A stretch of DNA of 64,000 nt from Clostridiales bacterium (GTDB lineage: Bacteria > Bacillota > Clostridia > Saccharofermentanales > Saccharofermentanaceae). The position numbers were made by a program, and so were the translations under genes. Location: the NCBI GenBank assembly GCA_017480325.1, contig JAFVAY010000009.1, forward strand, positions 1 to 64,000, read 5' to 3'. Numbering within the stretch: the stretch's first letter is position 1; every line of letters starts with the position of its first letter. Shown here piece after piece: positions 41,776 through 49,947 of this stretch. The notes under the pieces were generated by a model that was not told where the DNA came from, made no database searches, and saw only the letters and a program-made list of their open reading frames with translations.

Positions 41776-42863
41776 GTGAAGCTTATCCTCTCTTCCGTAT
41801 TTTTATCGAATAGATATGTTTTATGAGGCTTAACGTTAAACCGCACATTAGTCGACTTAGGATCAACGTCATTCTCCGCACTTATAATGGCTCTTATCAC
41901 GGCATCAGACGCTTTATTCTTACATACGACGCTTATATCTCTTCCCATTACATCAACGCCGGTAAGCTCACAGGTAAGCTTACCGTCAGAAGACACCTCG
42001 AAGCCCTCCGGTCTGATACCGACCCATACATCCTTATCCCCGACGCCCTTGACATCAAGCACTCTCTCGTCCCCGATATAAAGTCCGCCGTCCTTTACCC
42101 TGCCCTCGAAGTTATTGATCGCGGGAGTTCCGAGGAAATTAGCGACGAACTTGTTGACCGGATCATCATAGACATCCTGTGGCTTACCTGCCTGATGGAA
42201 TACTCCGTCCTTCATAACCACGATCATATCCGAGATACTCATCGCCTCCTCCTGATCGTGAGTAACGAAAATGGTCGTTATTCCGGTCTCTCTTTGTATC
42301 CTTCTTATCTCCTCACGGGTCTGAAGTCTTAACCTCGCGTCGAGATTCGAGAGAGGCTCATCCATTAGAAGCACCTTGGGCATCTTAACAAGAGCCCTTG
42401 CGATGGCTACACGCTGCTGCTGTCCTCCGCTCATCTGTCCGGGCTTTCTGTCCATAAGTCCGTCTATCTGTACAAGCTTCGCAGCCTCCAGAGCTCTCTT
42501 CTCCATCTCCTCCTTGGAAAGCTTCGCATCACCCTTGAAGTTCTCCAGAGGAAACTTGATATTCTGTCTGACAGTAAGATGAGGATAAAGAGCGTAGTTC
42601 TGGAATACGAGCCCTACTCCCCTTTTCTCAGAAGGGATGTCGGTCACATCCGTGTCCCCGAAGAATATCTTGCCCTCCGTAGGGCTCTCGAGACCGCATA
42701 TCATATAAAGAAGCGTACTTTTACCGCAGCCGGAAGGGCCCAGAAGACACACCAGCTTACCGTCGGGGATCTCCAGGTTAAAGTTATCTACCGCTCGTAC
42801 CTCGGAGCCTTTCTTGTCCCTGCTCGGGAATACCTTAGTAAGCTTCTCTATCTTTACATTCAT
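41772..42863 (-). CDS. sugar ABC transporter ATPase (MsmX/UgpC-like)
   Basis: 363 residues. Walker A GPSGCGKST, signature MSGGQQQRVAIARAL, Walker B LLMDEPLSNLD, switch FVTHDQEEAM, and a C-terminal regulatory MOBE/TOBE-like region with VGIRPEGFEV. ATPases of this type often serve several sugar importers. First gene of the importer block, 18 bases after the RES gene. Confidence 0.95.
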   Translation of the reverse strand: MNVKIEKLTKVFPSRDKKGSEVRAVDNFNLEIPDGKLVCLLGPSGCGKSTLLYMICGLESPTEGKIFFGDTDVTDIPSEKRGVGLVFQNYALYPHLTVRQNIKFPLENFKGDAKLSKEEMEKRALEAAKLVQIDGLMDRKPGQMSGGQQQRVAIARALVKMPKVLLMDEPLSNLDARLRLQTREEIRRIQRETGITTIFVTHDQEEAMSISDMIVVMKDGVFHQAGKPQDVYDDPVNKFVANFLGTPAINNFEGRVKDGGLYIGDERVLDVKGVGDKDVWVGIRPEGFEVSSDGKLTCELTGVDVMGRDISVVCKNKASDAVIRAIISAENDVDPKSTNVRFNVKPHKTYLFDKNTEERISFT

Positions 42864-42881
42864 ACAGCCGACCTCCCTGTC

Positions 42882-44024
42882 TTATGGTTCAAGGTAATAT
42901 TCAATCTTGATCTTAAATTCTCTTACATCGATAAGCCTGGCGATATCAGTATACTTCGGAAGAACATTGAAGTCACCGCTCTCGGGCGTGATCTCAGGCC
43001 CATAGAAGAACACTACATCAAAGCCGTCTCCCACCGCACTGTCGTATTTGATCCCGTCGAAGCCGTGCCCCCTAACATACTCAGCCACCAACTGAGTCGC
43101 GACGTATTCTATGGGCTTTGCAGTCTCATTAGGCTTTCCGACCTCGATGGCAAATCGTCTTAGGAAATCCTGGTAGACCGCCATTGACGGCGAATACTTC
43201 GGCGAGAATATATCAACAGCCTTCTCATATATGTTGACCTTGGTCCAGTCAATTACTGTGAGCTTCTTCAATGTCTTGAATCGCCCTATGAGAACTCTCT
43301 CCTTTGCCCGCAGGCGTCCCTCCTTAAGAGCGGTGGCCTCGTCCTCCGCCACATAGAAGTAGGATATCCCCTCCGGATTCATTCTTCCGGACTGAGAATT
43401 AGACTTATCCGCAGGTCCTATGGAAACCTCGTCGAGATTATAATCACGTCCTCGCTTCAGCTTAGAGTCTATAACTCTTGCCCTGAACAGCTCCGTCCCG
43501 GGCTCGATCTCCTCCTTAAGATTCTTAAGACACGACTCATAGAGCTTCTCCAGCATATCTGTGCGTCTGTTCGTGTTGCCTGAGCCCCTGGGAGTCAGAT
43601 CGAAGAAACGGTTATAGTACTTACAGTCATGCTCGAAGTTCTGCCATATGCGGTACTGCTCCTCATCGTCCCCTTCGGACTCCAGCTTGAGTCTATACAA
43701 CTTCTTATCCACATCACAGAACCTTGCCAGAAGCGCCTCGGTCAGGTCATGCTCCCTGTGGTTCTCCCATTCGAAGAGAATAACTCTGTCATTAAGTATC
43801 TCGAACAAGGACAGATCATTCTCCGACTCCCTGCCAATATTATCATAAGCACGATCTATGCCTTCCTTGATAAAATCTCCCAGCACATCCGTATCTATCT
43901 TGAAGCCCGCAGCGCTTTTACAGTAAGGACATTCTTCGGATGACTCATAGCCCTGCTGTCTTATAAAGCGGTGGAAGGTATCTCTCTTCGGGTTAAAGCA
44001 GTCACTGCAGCAGAAGGATCTCAC
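42882..44024 (-). CDS. zinc-ribbon RES-domain protein
   Basis: 380 residues. The N-terminus has a zinc ribbon (CCSDC ... CPYC); a helical middle (about 60-170) is followed by a RES domain: ELFRARV (Arg), AEDEATALKE (Glu) and IKYDSAVGDGFDVVFF (Ser region, YDS instead of the usual YPS). RES proteins known as toxins cleave NAD+; the Xre antitoxin usually found beside them is absent. GTG start at 44024 supported by AGGAGG 8 bases upstream; overlaps the MntP-ZIP stop by 4 bases. Confidence 0.85.
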   Translation of the reverse strand: MRSFCCSDCFNPKRDTFHRFIRQQGYESSEECPYCKSAAGFKIDTDVLGDFIKEGIDRAYDNIGRESENDLSLFEILNDRVILFEWENHREHDLTEALLARFCDVDKKLYRLKLESEGDDEEQYRIWQNFEHDCKYYNRFFDLTPRGSGNTNRRTDMLEKLYESCLKNLKEEIEPGTELFRARVIDSKLKRGRDYNLDEVSIGPADKSNSQSGRMNPEGISYFYVAEDEATALKEGRLRAKERVLIGRFKTLKKLTVIDWTKVNIYEKAVDIFSPKYSPSMAVYQDFLRRFAIEVGKPNETAKPIEYVATQLVAEYVRGHGFDGIKYDSAVGDGFDVVFFYGPEITPESGDFNVLPKYTDIARLIDVREFKIKIEYYLEP

Positions 44025-45391
44025 AGGGCGCTTCCTCCTGCGATAAAAGTCAGCAGCATCATAAGAGCGAAGGATACAGCCAGAGATAAAGTACCCTTAT
44101 CCGAATACTTTCCCGTGAACATAGACGGGATTGATTCCTCTATTACAAGGAATACTATCGCTCCTGAAGCAAGCGACATGATAAACGAGAGCGTGCCGGG
44201 GAATACTCCGACTACGATAATCGTTGCAATACCTAACAGAGGCTCAACTACGCCGGAGACAACTCCCATCAGGAAGGATTTGCTCTTCTGCTCTCCTTCT
44301 GCGTTAATAGGAGAAGAGACGAAGGCCCCCTCCGGCATATTCTGTATCGCTATACCGACTGCAAGAGCAACTGCTGCCGCCAGCGTCACCTCATGTGTTG
44401 AAGTAAGTACTCCTGCGTACATGGCTCCCACTGCGATACCCTCGGGAACGTGATGAATAGTCTCGGAGAGCACCACCTTCCATATATGCCCGAGCTTGCT
44501 GCTCGGTCCTTCCTCCACATCTGTAAACACGTGAGTATGAGGGACTGTCTTATCCAGAGCATATTGGAATCCGATCCCGATAAGGAACCCGATAAACGCA
44601 GTCAGAAGCCTGCCGCTCACGATAGTGGGAGTAAGTAGACTCCAGATGGCACAGGCGAGCATGATGCCTCCTGCCATTCCTGTGAGTATATTCCTGAAGC
44701 TGTCGGATATTTTATCGCTGATGACAAATACCAGAGCCGACCCGAGGATCGTTCCCGCGAAGGGTATCAGAAGTCCGAAGAGCACGTCTCCGTCGTTCAT
44801 AAATTCCACCACTCCCAGCGACTCCAGAAGGATCTTAAGTCCTATGAACAGGAGCACAAATCCGCCTACAGCCTCTGCTCCCGACTTATATCGTGATCCA
44901 AAGATATTGCCCACATGTACTCCGAGCATCGAGAATGCTCCGGTAGTGACGATTATTAACACACAGGCGAAAATCGTATTAACAAATGAAGAGGTGTTAA
45001 GGACATTTACCGGCACCGCTACGAAGGTAATACCCACCGCCAGCGCATCAACGGATGTGGCAACCGCAAGAAGCAGCAAAGATTTGAACCCGAAGCCGGG
45101 CTTGGTCTCCTCCTCTTCAGACGAGAAGGACTCCCTCAACATATTTATACCTATAACGGCAAGAAGAACGAACGCCAGCCAGGGAGCAACCCTACTGATT
45201 ATGAACTCGAATCGGGACCCCAGAGCATAACCTATAAAGGGCATCAGCCCCTGAAAGCCGCCGAACCAGATCCCGCACAGAAGTATTTCTTTATAGGTTG
45301 CTTTCCTGGTCTCGATCCCCTTACAGATCGACACCGCGAAAGCATCCATAGACACGCCTATCGCCAACAGAACAAGCTCAATAAGACCCAT
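44021..45391 (-). CDS. MntP-type manganese exporter fused to ZIP-family transporter
   Basis: 456 residues from ATG 45391, which follows the upstream stop by 2 bases. 1 to about 195 is MntP: GVSMDAFAVSICKG and ATSVDALAVGITF carry the paired Asp residues of the family. From Met198 (MNDGDVLFGLLIP) a complete ZIP protein follows, with HHVPEGIAVG and QNMPEGAF metal-binding motifs. No stop or frameshift lies at the junction; a GGAG and the ATG at 44800 could allow internal initiation of the ZIP half. Opposite transport directions in one chain are unusual. Confidence 0.9.
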   Translation of the reverse strand: MGLIELVLLAIGVSMDAFAVSICKGIETRKATYKEILLCGIWFGGFQGLMPFIGYALGSRFEFIISRVAPWLAFVLLAVIGINMLRESFSSEEEETKPGFGFKSLLLLAVATSVDALAVGITFVAVPVNVLNTSSFVNTIFACVLIIVTTGAFSMLGVHVGNIFGSRYKSGAEAVGGFVLLFIGLKILLESLGVVEFMNDGDVLFGLLIPFAGTILGSALVFVISDKISDSFRNILTGMAGGIMLACAIWSLLTPTIVSGRLLTAFIGFLIGIGFQYALDKTVPHTHVFTDVEEGPSSKLGHIWKVVLSETIHHVPEGIAVGAMYAGVLTSTHEVTLAAAVALAVGIAIQNMPEGAFVSSPINAEGEQKSKSFLMGVVSGVVEPLLGIATIIVVGVFPGTLSFIMSLASGAIVFLVIEESIPSMFTGKYSDKGTLSLAVSFALMMLLTFIAGGSAL

Positions 45392-45393
45392 GA

Positions 45394-45744
45394 TTAACCC
45401 AGTAGCTGCTCCAGTATCTGCGATGCATCCTCGACACATCCGGGACAGGATCTCAATAACGGTCCTCCCGTTCTGCCCTTAAGCTCCTTACACAGAGTCG
45501 AACCGTTCTTCTTCTCGAAGAGCTCCTCCAGCATATCAACCTTCTCCGGAGCCTTGACCTTCAGTATCTCCTGAGCGGCGAGTATCGCACCGCAGGTTTC
45601 CATACGACCGCCGGCCATAGGTGCCGCCTTAAGCATAGCTTCAGCTTCTGTTATACCGATCAGATCCTTATATGTAGTCAGCACTGCAGCCGAACACATC
45701 ATCTTACCGAATTTACCCTTAGCTTCCTGAACTCTGCTGTCCAT
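45394..45744 (-). CDS. C_GCAxxG_C_C-family protein
   Basis: 116 residues from ATG 45744, after GAGGTGGGG. Four conserved cysteine sites: MMCSAAVL, METCGAIL, STLCKEL and SCPGC, the pattern that names this family. Members are thought to be redox-active or metal-binding proteins in anaerobes. It is the first gene of the run leading to MntP-ZIP, RES and the sugar importer. An upstream in-frame extension is less likely. Confidence 0.8.
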   Translation of the reverse strand: MDSRVQEAKGKFGKMMCSAAVLTTYKDLIGITEAEAMLKAAPMAGGRMETCGAILAAQEILKVKAPEKVDMLEELFEKKNGSTLCKELKGRTGGPLLRSCPGCVEDASQILEQLLG

Positions 45745-45771
45745 ACCCCACCTCGAGATTTTTATAGAACA

Positions 45772-45801
45772 ATTATAATCAAATGTCGCCTTCATGGCGA
45801 C
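45772..45801 (-). promoter_or_regulatory. promoter of the C_GCAxxG-MntP-ZIP operon with inverted repeat
   Basis: Minus-strand TCGCCA (45795-45800), 17-base spacer, TATAAT (45772-45777). The perfect inverted repeat GTCGCC-5-GGCGAC (45785-45801) covers the -35. Confidence 0.5.
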
Positions 45802-45859
45802 CACGAGATCGAGATAAAGCTATAGACTTAAGCCATCAAAACCAAGGGAGGATACAACA

Positions 45860-46492
45860 ATGAAGAACTTAACAGAGCTGGTATTCATCTTAGACAGAAG
45901 CGGAAGCATGCACGGTCTTGAGAAGGACACTATAGGAGGCTTCAACTCGATGCTCGCGAAGCAAAGAAAGGTAAAGGGAGACTGCCTTGTGTCCTGTGTG
46001 CTTTTCGATAACACATCAGAGGTGATCTTCGACAGAGAGGACATCAACAAGATCAAGGAAATGTCAGACGAAGACTATACTCCGGGTGGCTGTACTGCAC
46101 TTATAGATGCTCTCGGTGGAGCGATAAAGCACATCGGTAACATCCATAAATACATTCGAGAAGAGGACGTGCCGGAGAATACCATATTCGTTATCATCAC
46201 AGACGGTATGGAGAACGCCAGTCATAAGTACACCTCTTCCAAGGTAAAGAAGATGGTCAAGAGCAAGGAGAAGGAAGGCTGGGAGTTTATATATCTTGCC
46301 GCGAACATAGATGCCGTTAAGACCGGGGCGGTAATGGGTATAAGAGAGGACAGAGCCGTTAACTATAAGGCCAGCGGTAAAGGCACAGAGCACCTCTACG
46401 AGGCAGTAGGCAACGCCATCGGTTCCTTAAGATGCGCCTCAAGACTTGATGAGTCATGCTTCGAGCAGCTGGAGCAGGATGCAAGAAGCTAA
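45860..46492 (+). CDS. von Willebrand factor A-domain protein
   Basis: 210 residues. A complete MIDAS metal site is seen: DRSGSM (about 12-17), [10 protein letters not shown] (Thr), and ITDGMENAS (Asp). No signal peptide or membrane helix, so it is cytoplasmic, like VWA proteins acting with ATPases or in tellurite/stress operons. GGGAGG precedes the ATG. Its stop overlaps the stop of the converging macro-domain gene by 4 bases. Confidence 0.9.
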   Translation: MKNLTELVFILDRSGSMHGLEKDTIGGFNSMLAKQRKVKGDCLVSCVLFDNTSEVIFDREDINKIKEMSDEDYTPGGCTALIDALGGAIKHIGNIHKYIREEDVPENTIFVIITDGMENASHKYTSSKVKKMVKSKEKEGWEFIYLAANIDAVKTGAVMGIREDRAVNYKASGKGTEHLYEAVGNAIGSLRCASRLDESCFEQLEQDARS

Positions 46493-47505
46493 TACTGCCC
46501 GATGATCTCCTGATCCATAGCAAAGAGCACCTGATTAACCTTATTAACATCGTATATCTCATTGGTAATGAAGTACTCCACCACGAGATCGGATCTGCTT
46601 GAATCAGAAAGAGCATAGCCGGCCTTCATTAGGAGGTCGGCTGTCTCATTTATATCGAGTCTTAAAGCTATCGCGAAGCCCAGAACGGTATTCTTCTTGG
46701 GATGATAATTCATATTGCTTCTTATCTTAGAGAAGAGCTTCCTGTCGATATTGGCGCGCTTATAGGTCTCCACGTCAGACATCCCCTTCTCGTCTATAAG
46801 TCGAAGGAGCATCTGTGTAAAGCTCTCGTCTATCCTTGTACGAATAAACTCTTCTATGGAGCTGTCTTCGCAGGCGTCATCACTTATCGCCTCACACCGA
46901 AGCATCGCCGAGGAAGCCATGGGAGCCGCACCGGCATTACGGGTGAAGCCGAAGCTTCCTTGGAATCTCTTGGGAGCGCTCCTGCTGTCTATAAAGTCAC
47001 GGACGCTTCCGAAGAAGTTCTTATCCATCCTGAAGTCCCGCCTGCTGAAGATAACGATATAGACTGTCATATCCCTATCACATTCATTAAGGAAGGCCGA
47101 TATGGAGGATACTGCCACCTCCAGAGCCTGATCGAAGGGATAGCCGTATACACCGGCAGATATCATCGGGAAGGCTACTGACTCACAGTTGTGATCATAA
47201 GCAAGCTTAAGACTTCTCGAGTAGCAGGAGCGAAGAAGCTTCTCCTCACCGTGAGCTCCTCCGTGCCATACAGGACCTACAGTATGAATAACAAACTTAG
47301 CCTTAAGCTCGTAGCCTGCGGTAAGCTTTGCATCACCGGTATCGCAGCCTCGAAGTGCTCTGCACTCCTCAAGAAGCTTGGGGCCGGCGGCGCGATGTAT
47401 GGCGCCGTCCACACCTCCGCCTCCGAGAAGCGAATTATTGGCGGCATTAACTATCGCATCGCATTCAAGCTTTGTTATATCGCCCTGTATCAGAAGAAGT
47501 GACAT
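46489..47505 (-). CDS. macro-domain protein with C-terminal Xre-like domain
   Basis: 338 residues. Residues 1 to about 170 are an ADP-ribose-binding macro domain: [30 protein letters not shown] and SAGVYGYP. A low-complexity linker follows, then a helical domain (about 245-320; [18 protein letters not shown] and [19 protein letters not shown]) that looks like an Xre-type helix-turn-helix. It could hydrolyse ADP-ribosylated targets or sense ADP-ribose. Starts directly after the CAP gene stop (TAAATG). Confidence 0.88.
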   Translation of the reverse strand: MSLLLIQGDITKLECDAIVNAANNSLLGGGGVDGAIHRAAGPKLLEECRALRGCDTGDAKLTAGYELKAKFVIHTVGPVWHGGAHGEEKLLRSCYSRSLKLAYDHNCESVAFPMISAGVYGYPFDQALEVAVSSISAFLNECDRDMTVYIVIFSRRDFRMDKNFFGSVRDFIDSRSAPKRFQGSFGFTRNAGAAPMASSAMLRCEAISDDACEDSSIEEFIRTRIDESFTQMLLRLIDEKGMSDVETYKRANIDRKLFSKIRSNMNYHPKKNTVLGFAIALRLDINETADLLMKAGYALSDSSRSDLVVEYFITNEIYDVNKVNQVLFAMDQEIIGQY

Positions 47506-48852
47506 TTAAGGATCTATCCCCGCATAAGCGCATATTCCGGCAAATTCCGAAGACCCTGAGAAGCCGTAGAACACATCACGTCTTGAAGCCCCGTTTGCCA
47601 ATCGATTCATCCAGTAGGCGTAGCCCTGTGACTCGGGATCTCGTCCGAGGAAGGTGCGGTAAAGTCTTGTTACATATTCCTCGTTAGACAGATTGGAATT
47701 AATGAATTCGTTACTGAAGAAGAAGCCGTAAGCCGCCTGTGTCCCGGTTATGCTTCTGTTAGACAGCCTGTTTGTCCAGTAATCAAGCCCCGTAGCATCC
47801 GGAGCTCTGTTAAGAGCCACGGAGTAAAGCCTGGTGGCAAAGTCACGAACAGGAGTTGTATCGCTTACTCTAACGGTAGATGTATATGCCACACCGTTAA
47901 CCTTGCAGGAGACGCTTGCCATGCCGGAAGCTATACCTGTGGCATTTCCGACAGGATCAACGGTAATAAGTGCCGGAGAACCTGACCACCAGGTAGTGGG
48001 AAGAATCTTAACCCCTCCATAGGTATAACGTGTGTTATATCCGAGTACACTGATCGTACATACAGCAGACAGCTTATGGGAAGACCCGATAGGACATATC
48101 AGAGAATCTGAGGATACAGTGATGCCGGAGACATTGGCTGCGCCTATCTCCACGAGCTGTGAACCGTACTGGGATACATCGATCTTAGATTCATCAAGCC
48201 CCGGCTGACTGGAGAATTCGCAGGCCTGAGTGTGATTAAAGCCCGCCACACCGCAGTAGATGTTAGAAGGGTTTATCATCTGAGCATAGTGCTGACTCAC
48301 GCTGCGGGATCCGGAGGTCCAGGATGATCTCTCGGAGTACCACATGGACAGTCCTCCGGGAATATTGCTGCCCCAAGCGAGGATCTCGGCAGAGGACGCC
48401 ACATCATAGCTTGAATTCCAACAATCCTCCCCCGTGATCTTAAGATGATGATTGGTATAGGTAGCCTCAGAAGCTCTGAGCATCGCCATCTCCTCAAGTC
48501 CTCTGGACCATCTGATGGGAACGTAATCAGCCGCTGTCAGGCGACGGGAGGGATTTCTCGGATCAGGATATCCGTTCCGGCAGGCCTCAAGCCTGTAGCT
48601 GTTGATCTGATTAAGTATGGTCTCCTTAGCTGTAGCATCAAAGGACCCGTAAAGCTGCAGGAATACATTTCCTGACCTCGGTGCATTGACATTACACCTG
48701 TGTGCTCCGCCGGAAAGTGCTTCACCTATAATTGCAGCAGCATCCGCCGTTTCATCGGCCGACGCCGGCTTAGTCGGGATCAGAATCGCAGCCAGGATCA
48801 TCACCAGAGCAATTAAGGATGTTCCCAGTCTCTTAAGTACCAATCTGTGCAT
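47506..48852 (-). CDS. secreted CAP (SCP) protein with DUF4214 domain
   Basis: 448 residues with a signal peptide (hydrophobic 11-28, cleavage after PASA). The CAP domain has INSYRLEACRNG and the later YAQMINPSNIYCGVA. An Ig-like middle (about 235-330) is followed by two DUF4214 repeats (LYSVALNRAPDATGLDYW and LYRTFLGRDPESQGYAYW), a module of secreted or sheath-associated proteins. Function unknown. Confidence 0.85.
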   Translation of the reverse strand: MHRLVLKRLGTSLIALVMILAAILIPTKPASADETADAAAIIGEALSGGAHRCNVNAPRSGNVFLQLYGSFDATAKETILNQINSYRLEACRNGYPDPRNPSRRLTAADYVPIRWSRGLEEMAMLRASEATYTNHHLKITGEDCWNSSYDVASSAEILAWGSNIPGGLSMWYSERSSWTSGSRSVSQHYAQMINPSNIYCGVAGFNHTQACEFSSQPGLDESKIDVSQYGSQLVEIGAANVSGITVSSDSLICPIGSSHKLSAVCTISVLGYNTRYTYGGVKILPTTWWSGSPALITVDPVGNATGIASGMASVSCKVNGVAYTSTVRVSDTTPVRDFATRLYSVALNRAPDATGLDYWTNRLSNRSITGTQAAYGFFFSNEFINSNLSNEEYVTRLYRTFLGRDPESQGYAYWMNRLANGASRRDVFYGFSGSSEFAGICAYAGIDP

Positions 48853-48902
48853 AACTACCCCCTCGTAGGAAAACTGATACTATTTTACAACAGTTACTGA
48901 AG

Positions 48903-48933
48903 TTATAAAAACAGGCGGAGCCGAAGCCCCGCC
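48903..48933 (-). terminator. terminator of the acidic lipoprotein gene
   Basis: GC-rich stem GGCGGGGC / GCTCCGCC around TTCG (48914-48933), followed on the minus strand by TGTTTTTAT. About 34 bases after the stop. Confidence 0.85.
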
Positions 48934-48966
48934 ATAAAGGTCGAATTATATAAATCGTATATCTGA

Positions 48967-49872
48967 TCAGAGTCCGCTGAATGCTGCGATCAGTGCTATC
49001 ATCTGACCTACTGTATCGTCTACAACATCACAGATGGCAGTTGCAAAATCCTCATTTGGATCAACATCTGTAGGATTGCTTATTCCTAGGTTGGAGCAGA
49101 AGTCAGGACCGAGCTCTGCATCAACGTTAACATTACCGACAACAACTACTACGATATTCACACCCTCGGCATGAACATAAACGCCGATATCTCCAGTTAA
49201 GTTCTCAATAGAATCATTGATCTCATCCTCATCAATTAAGGAAGTAAGGATATCGTATGTCTCGGAATCCTTGAATGCCTCTACCAGAGTCTGTGCATCT
49301 ACGTGAAGAACAAGAGAACCGCCGTTCTTATCTGCAGAATACTCATCACTACTCAGATCATCCACATCAATATTCATATCATCAAGGGTATCAGCGAGAT
49401 TCTCCATGAAGTCTCCTGCGATATCCTCATCTGTTAAGGTGATGTGAGCGCCGAACACTCCGTCGATCTCCATATCCTCGATATCTGATACATCGTCAAG
49501 GTCCTCTGTGCCTTCCTGAACCATCTGCATATAGACTACCATCTGCTCGATATCATCGGGTTCGAGAACAGACTCAAAGTCAGGAAGTCCGGAGCTTATA
49601 GATACTCCGCCGAAGTTCGCATCATCGGCAACGTCCTCGGCCTCCTCGGCATGCTCCTCAATGTAGTCGCTGTCCATGATGAAATAGATTCCGTCCTCAT
49701 AGTCATCGAGCTCAAGCTCCTCTGTATCTTCAGGATCCAACTCCTCGGCACCCATCTTCTCGCAGGCATCGATAAAGTCATCTCCCGTAATAGTCTTGTT
49801 CTTGGAGCAACCGGCAACTGCAGCGACCATAGAAAGCGCCACGAGCACGGAAAGCATCTTCTTTAACTTCAT
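48967..49872 (-). CDS. acidic lipoprotein of unknown function
   Basis: 301 residues. Signal peptide with lipobox VAGC (Cys about 22). The mature part is extremely rich in Asp and Glu, with repeats such as DDLSSDEYSADK and DEDEINDSIENL. It resembles small lipoproteins of rumen and gut Clostridia but I cannot name a family. A good promoter lies 35 bases upstream and a strong terminator downstream, so it is a single-gene unit. Confidence 0.75.
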   Translation of the reverse strand: MKLKKMLSVLVALSMVAAVAGCSKNKTITGDDFIDACEKMGAEELDPEDTEELELDDYEDGIYFIMDSDYIEEHAEEAEDVADDANFGGVSISSGLPDFESVLEPDDIEQMVVYMQMVQEGTEDLDDVSDIEDMEIDGVFGAHITLTDEDIAGDFMENLADTLDDMNIDVDDLSSDEYSADKNGGSLVLHVDAQTLVEAFKDSETYDILTSLIDEDEINDSIENLTGDIGVYVHAEGVNIVVVVVGNVNVDAELGPDFCSNLGISNPTDVDPNEDFATAICDVVDDTVGQMIALIAAFSGL

Positions 49873-49906
49873 ATTTCTACCCTCCTCAAGGTTTTAATCA
49901 AACAAA

Positions 49907-49935
49907 AATATACTTGACATCACCCTAATTGTAAA
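49907..49935 (-). promoter_or_regulatory. promoter of the acidic lipoprotein gene
   Basis: Minus-strand TTTACA (49930-49935), 17-base spacer, TATATT (49907-49912), then GAGGAGGG before the ATG at 49872. Confidence 0.65.
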
Positions 49936-49947
49936 GAAGGCAGAATG

